A DNA stretch of 64,000 bases from Ziziphus jujuba (lineage: Eukaryota; Streptophyta; Magnoliopsida; Rosales; Rhamnaceae): contig NC_083379.1 of assembly GCF_031755915.1 (NCBI RefSeq), positions 507,001 through 571,000 on the forward strand. Reading direction: 5' to 3'. Below are positions 60,331 through 64,000 of this stretch, in pieces (the first letter of the stretch is position 1; every line of letters starts with the position of its first letter). The notes under the pieces were generated by a model. The model saw only the letters and a program-made list of their open reading frames with translations. It was not told the origin of the DNA and ran no database searches. A program made the translations under genes and the position numbers.

Positions 60331-63035
60331 CTAATCAAAGTAAAAGTCATAATCATCAGTAAGATCACTTCCACCCGAGAATTCATAATACTCACCATCA
60401 TCCGTCAAAAAATCAATATCAGAAAACCCAGACGGATAGTCTTCATCATATGAATCATCATCATAATCATAAGTATTATGAATCCCAGCATCAAATTCAT
60501 AGCCCTCCGTGGAATCATAAGGACGCCGCAGATCTTTGATCTGCTCAGCACACCTTTTCCCCAAATTACCTGCCAAAGCAATGTTGAAGCATTGGCGTAG
60601 GTCAAGTGACTCAAGATGAGGACAACCATCAAGAATAGCCTGCAAGCCCTCATTTGTCAGCTTATTTCCAAAAAGCTGGAGGTGGCGTAATTCAGGCATG
60701 CTTTTGGCAATGGCAACTGCTTCATCATCAATCGCTAGATGAGGGTGTCTGAATCCCCGACAGTTCAATTTCAGTGATTTTAAAAGAGGGCAACAGTGCC
60801 CAATAGCTTCCAGAGGTTCATTTGACAAAGAGTGGTATGAGATCTCAAGGTCCTCCAACAATGGAAGTTTTGCAGCTGCTTCACTCAATCCATTGTCTGA
60901 AATGCTATAGCAACATATAAGTCTGAGGCGTCTGACCATACTCGATCTGTTCAAAGATTATAGCAGAAAATAACCAAGGAAGTTAGCAGATATATCAACA
61001 GGCTATAATCTTTTCCACAATCAACTTATTTCCTTATGGATTTGAAGATAGGGAAGTTTCAAAATATATATCATAAAGGTTTTGAGCATAAACAAGTTCT
61101 AGAAATTCATAAGAATTGGAAATCCACCATGTTACATGATTTCAAAGTGAAGGCTGCCCTTGGTTATGCACCATCTATTTTTCCAAGTACCATATAGGAC
61201 GAAAAGTTTCTAAGAAAAGTGAAGCGACCACTTGGGGAAATTATTTATGCCAAGTCATCTACAAAGTTTTAACATTCTCATACCAAGAATTTCCTTACAA
61301 ATTGTGGCCATTGATAATGATGTGAGCACATCCTATGCGATGCCTACTGCATCATCCATTACAGGGTATGAATTAAACTGTATATAAGCCAAGGGCATGA
61401 AAGGAGAAACACATTGGATTTGACGATGAGATTATCTTTGGCAATTGATGTATTGACACACACACATAAACTAGAAAGACAATTATAAATTAACATTTAT
61501 TGTTGTGTTCTCCCATGTCAAGTCCTAATTATTATGGATTGACCATGGCTCAGTATGTGTATAGTATCACAAATCTAAAATCTTGTAATTGCAATGATTT
61601 AAAATAAAACACACTATAGGCTCCCAACAATTCTGTAAATCAGAACTTCTCTTATTTTTTTCTTTTTCTTTTTTCTGTGGTGAAAACTAAATCAGAATTT
61701 GTTGGTTATCTTAGAAGACTCCTAATGCACTTCTAACTGACAGGACATAAAACATTGTTCTTCTTCGTCCATGTCTTTTATATGTGTGAATATAGTGAAC
61801 AACCAAAAAATGAAAACAATTTACATTTAGCTCATAAAAAGACTTATCCACCCACTGATTCTAAAGCAAGAGATAGATGTGCCTGCCTCAAAGCTAAATT
61901 AATACACAAATATGAAGTACCAAAAACTCCACCCAGATGAGTTTTTCAGAAAACATTCAATGCCAATACTCATCCTTAAACACAATATATAATGCTAAGA
62001 AATGTGTTTTGAAACTGTTTAGACGCTCAATATGGGTAATAAAAAATGTTTTCATTCGTAATGACAATAGCTTGCCATTAATAAAGACATGTGGCATCAA
62101 ATTGGGAGGAGCTATCACACCACTTTCAAGAAAATGGCCCTTTCTCTTCATTGTTGATCATAACATTCTAATATTGGATGCTGACAACTCGTAAGGGAAA
62201 TACAAACACCCAAACTGAGCATAGTACAGTCTTGGGTTTGAATTCATACAGCTACAAAAACAAGTCTTAGCCTTGGGTTTGGCAAACTTAAATTAATTAT
62301 CTTCATACTTAATTGCAAATTTTCACGGTAATGAAAAAGAATTTCAACTATTAAATTCTTTCACGGTAAGAAAGTGCATGAAAATTGGTGAAGCATAACC
62401 GCAACGAAACACGTAGTGATTATGATCATTATTAAATTGTAGCAGCATTCAAAAAAAAAAAAAAGAAATAAAAAATCTCTTTCAAAGACTCACCTGTAGA
62501 AAGTCGCACAAAGAACAGCCAAAAGCTACGGAAAGATTGAGAAAGTTCAAGAGCAAGAGCAATACATTTCAAATTTGACAAAACCTCGAACACTAACAGT
62601 TCAACTATTGAAGTTTCAGAACTCGAAGAACAATCAAACCCCAAATTCAATCAATAATAAAAATTATGCTACAGCCAAAAAAAAATTGCAATGGAAAAAT
62701 GAATACCTGTCAGTGAGATACTTGAGGAGTTCATCGGTGCCAAAGAACTCGATGTTAATGTCGACCAGTTGGCCACAACTAAGGTCGATGGCGTGACGGC
62801 ACATGGTCTCCAAGTCGTAGTCCATACCATAGGTATCTCCGGGATTGCGCATGTCGATTGTGCGCCACATTAGAGGATCCTTGCAGATGTTGCGCCACGA
62901 CGAACACACATTCTGAGCGCTCGTCAGTATCTCGATCGCGCCCAGCCGAGACAGTATCGTCGACGTCACGTCCCTCGGAAGCTCCAACCAGTTGCGCTCT
63001 TCCTCCTGCTGCACTCCACTCGGTGATGATTCCAT
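60331..63035 (-). CDS. F-box/LRR protein, SKIP19-like (FBL23 group)
   Basis: Such proteins are substrate receptors of SCF ubiquitin ligases, binding ASK/SKP1 through the F-box (family knowledge); the substrate is unknown. Exons 62707-63035 and 60331-60946 give 945 nt, 314 aa; the 1760-nt intron splits Arg110 (AG|A). F-box at about 14-60 (NWLELPRDVTSTILSRLGAIEI, CSSWRNICKDPLMWRTID). Leucine-rich repeats at about 111-245 (VRRLRLICC, LPLLEDLEISYH, LKSLKLNCRG, LRHLQLFGNKLTNEGLQAI, LESLDLRQC). Residues about 255-314 form a strongly acidic, tyrosine-rich tail with about 20 Asp. The start is the first ATG in frame (MESSPSGVQQ). Intact. Many plants carry several neighbouring copies; only one is visible here. 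Confidence 0.92.
61636..61697. repeat. possible micro-insertion with 10-nt direct repeats, F-box gene intron
   Basis: TAAATCAGAA at 61636-61645 and 61688-61697 flanks a pyrimidine tract ending GGTGAAAAC. Weaker than the other cases because the repeat is short. Confidence 0.35.
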
Positions 63036-63155
63036 TTCTCAAAGTTTTCGGATTTTCCCGGAAATTTTGCAATTCCCTCTATCGGGAATATCATTAGGGC
63101 TTTTTCTTCCTTTGTCTCCGATATAATATGGGATTATCTTTTCTTCAACCTTTTT

Positions 63156-63168
63156 GTTTATATATATA
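63156..63168 (-). promoter_or_regulatory. possible TATA box of the F-box gene
   Basis: The minus strand reads TATATATAAACA about 120-130 nt upstream of the F-box ATG (63035). Placement fits a leader of roughly 90 nt. Inferred from motif and position only. Confidence 0.35.
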
Positions 63169-63531
63169 CTAACCTTCTCAAAGACGACTTACATAAAACA
63201 TCCTATTTTAGCCACCTAAAAAAAAAAAAAAAAAAAAAAAACGATGTCTTTAAAACTGTCCCATACCATAACAAAATAATGTAACGAGCTATATATATAT
63301 ATATCTAAAAAACAAAATTATTATTTTTATAGAAAATAAACCTTATAAATTTAAACTTTTTTCTTTTCCTTTAATGTTTTTTAGTACAATATAAACTTTA
63401 TATTTTAGGTGAATTATGCCAAAAAAAAAAAAAACTTTATATTTTGCTTGCATTGACTTGTCCACTTATCAATATTTATGCCAACAATTTTTGCGAAAAA
63501 TAAGTGCACATTGATAGTCTTCCGACACAAA

Positions 63532-63562
<31 letters not shown>

Positions 63563-64000
63563 TAGTGATGGTTATACTTATCTATAGTTATGCAACAATG
63601 TTTGCGTAAACTAAGTGCACTACCTAATACATCGATGGTCATTTTATGCTTTGACAACAATTCTTAAATTTTAACTGTTATCTTATTGGTATACCCGATC
63701 GATAATATCATAATCTATTGATGATAAAACTTTTTGGCTGGTATAAAAAATTGTAAAAAAAATAAAATATACAAGATACATAAAGTAATGTACATTTCAT
63801 ATTACAATATATTAAAAAGTAACAATAGACAAGTAACAATACGATATACATTTGATAAATTGTTAGTAACTGTTTGAGTTCCGAGAAAATGAAATCCTGC
63901 CTCATATTACTAGTTATCGATGTTACTTCATGACCATTTTCAGAATTACGCACTGTTGGTAAAATTCAATAGTGAACTTCCAAGTGATTGTTGTAAGGTT
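63169..64000. other. spacer right of the F-box gene
   Basis: AT-rich. Holds an A-tract (63219-63241), (TA)n at 63541-63563, and a diverged duplication of about 111 bp: TATGCCAACAATTTTTGCG (63477) and TATGCAACAATGTTTGCGT (63588), both followed by TAAGTGCAC. No gene seen. Confidence 0.6.

Overview
The window is nuclear DNA from a dicotyledonous plant, most likely a woody rosid (an inference; I cannot name the species). It has long AT-rich introns and spacers, plant-only gene families (photosystem I subunit K, an AGCVIII WAG kinase, an X8-domain GPI protein, plant DDB1), spliceosomal introns with phase-consistent junctions, many TA/GA microsatellites, and decayed copia, LINE and MITE remains.

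Layout. 1-13692 (-) holds the 5' 17 coding exons of a vacuolar ABCC1/ABCC2-type transporter, cut by the left window edge just after the NBD1 Walker A and Q-loop. Its introns carry a MITE, tandem duplications, a decayed duplicate of an exon start, and an antisense copia integrase relic with a tandemly triplicated segment. 13693-20580 is spacer with a 5' leader, AT-rich inverted repeats and a MITE. 20581-21859 (+) is a CDC123 gene broken by several frameshifts and a stop, followed by a LINE 3' end. 23631-33597 (-) is a complete 19-exon DDB1 gene, reconstructed here to 1089 aa. 37208-38255 (-) is complete psaK (130 aa, 3 exons). 40059-42470 (-) is a 4-exon X8-domain, probably GPI-anchored protein (179 aa). 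42471-52526 is a 10-kb gene-poor stretch. 52527-54720 (+) is a two-exon WAG-type kinase (467 aa). 54721-60330 is spacer. 60331-63035 (-) is a two-exon F-box/LRR gene of the SKIP19-like type (314 aa).

The genes do not form a pathway or operon. Their order is still informative. As I remember the Arabidopsis map, DDB1A, an X8 gene, CDC123 (EDA35) and SKIP19-like F-box genes lie together on chromosome 4, and PSAK lies next to ABCC1 on chromosome 1. This window would therefore join two ancestral linkage blocks, with CDC123 degraded in its ancestral neighbourhood.

I found no convincing new biological system. The most unusual sequence pattern is a set of very small insertions (10-31 nt, often a T- or A-tract with a short anchor) each bracketed by 11-23 nt direct repeats. 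Other points worth checking are the broken CDC123, the decayed duplicate exon start in the ABCC gene, two GC-AG introns, and the microsatellite stack just upstream of the DDB1 start codon.
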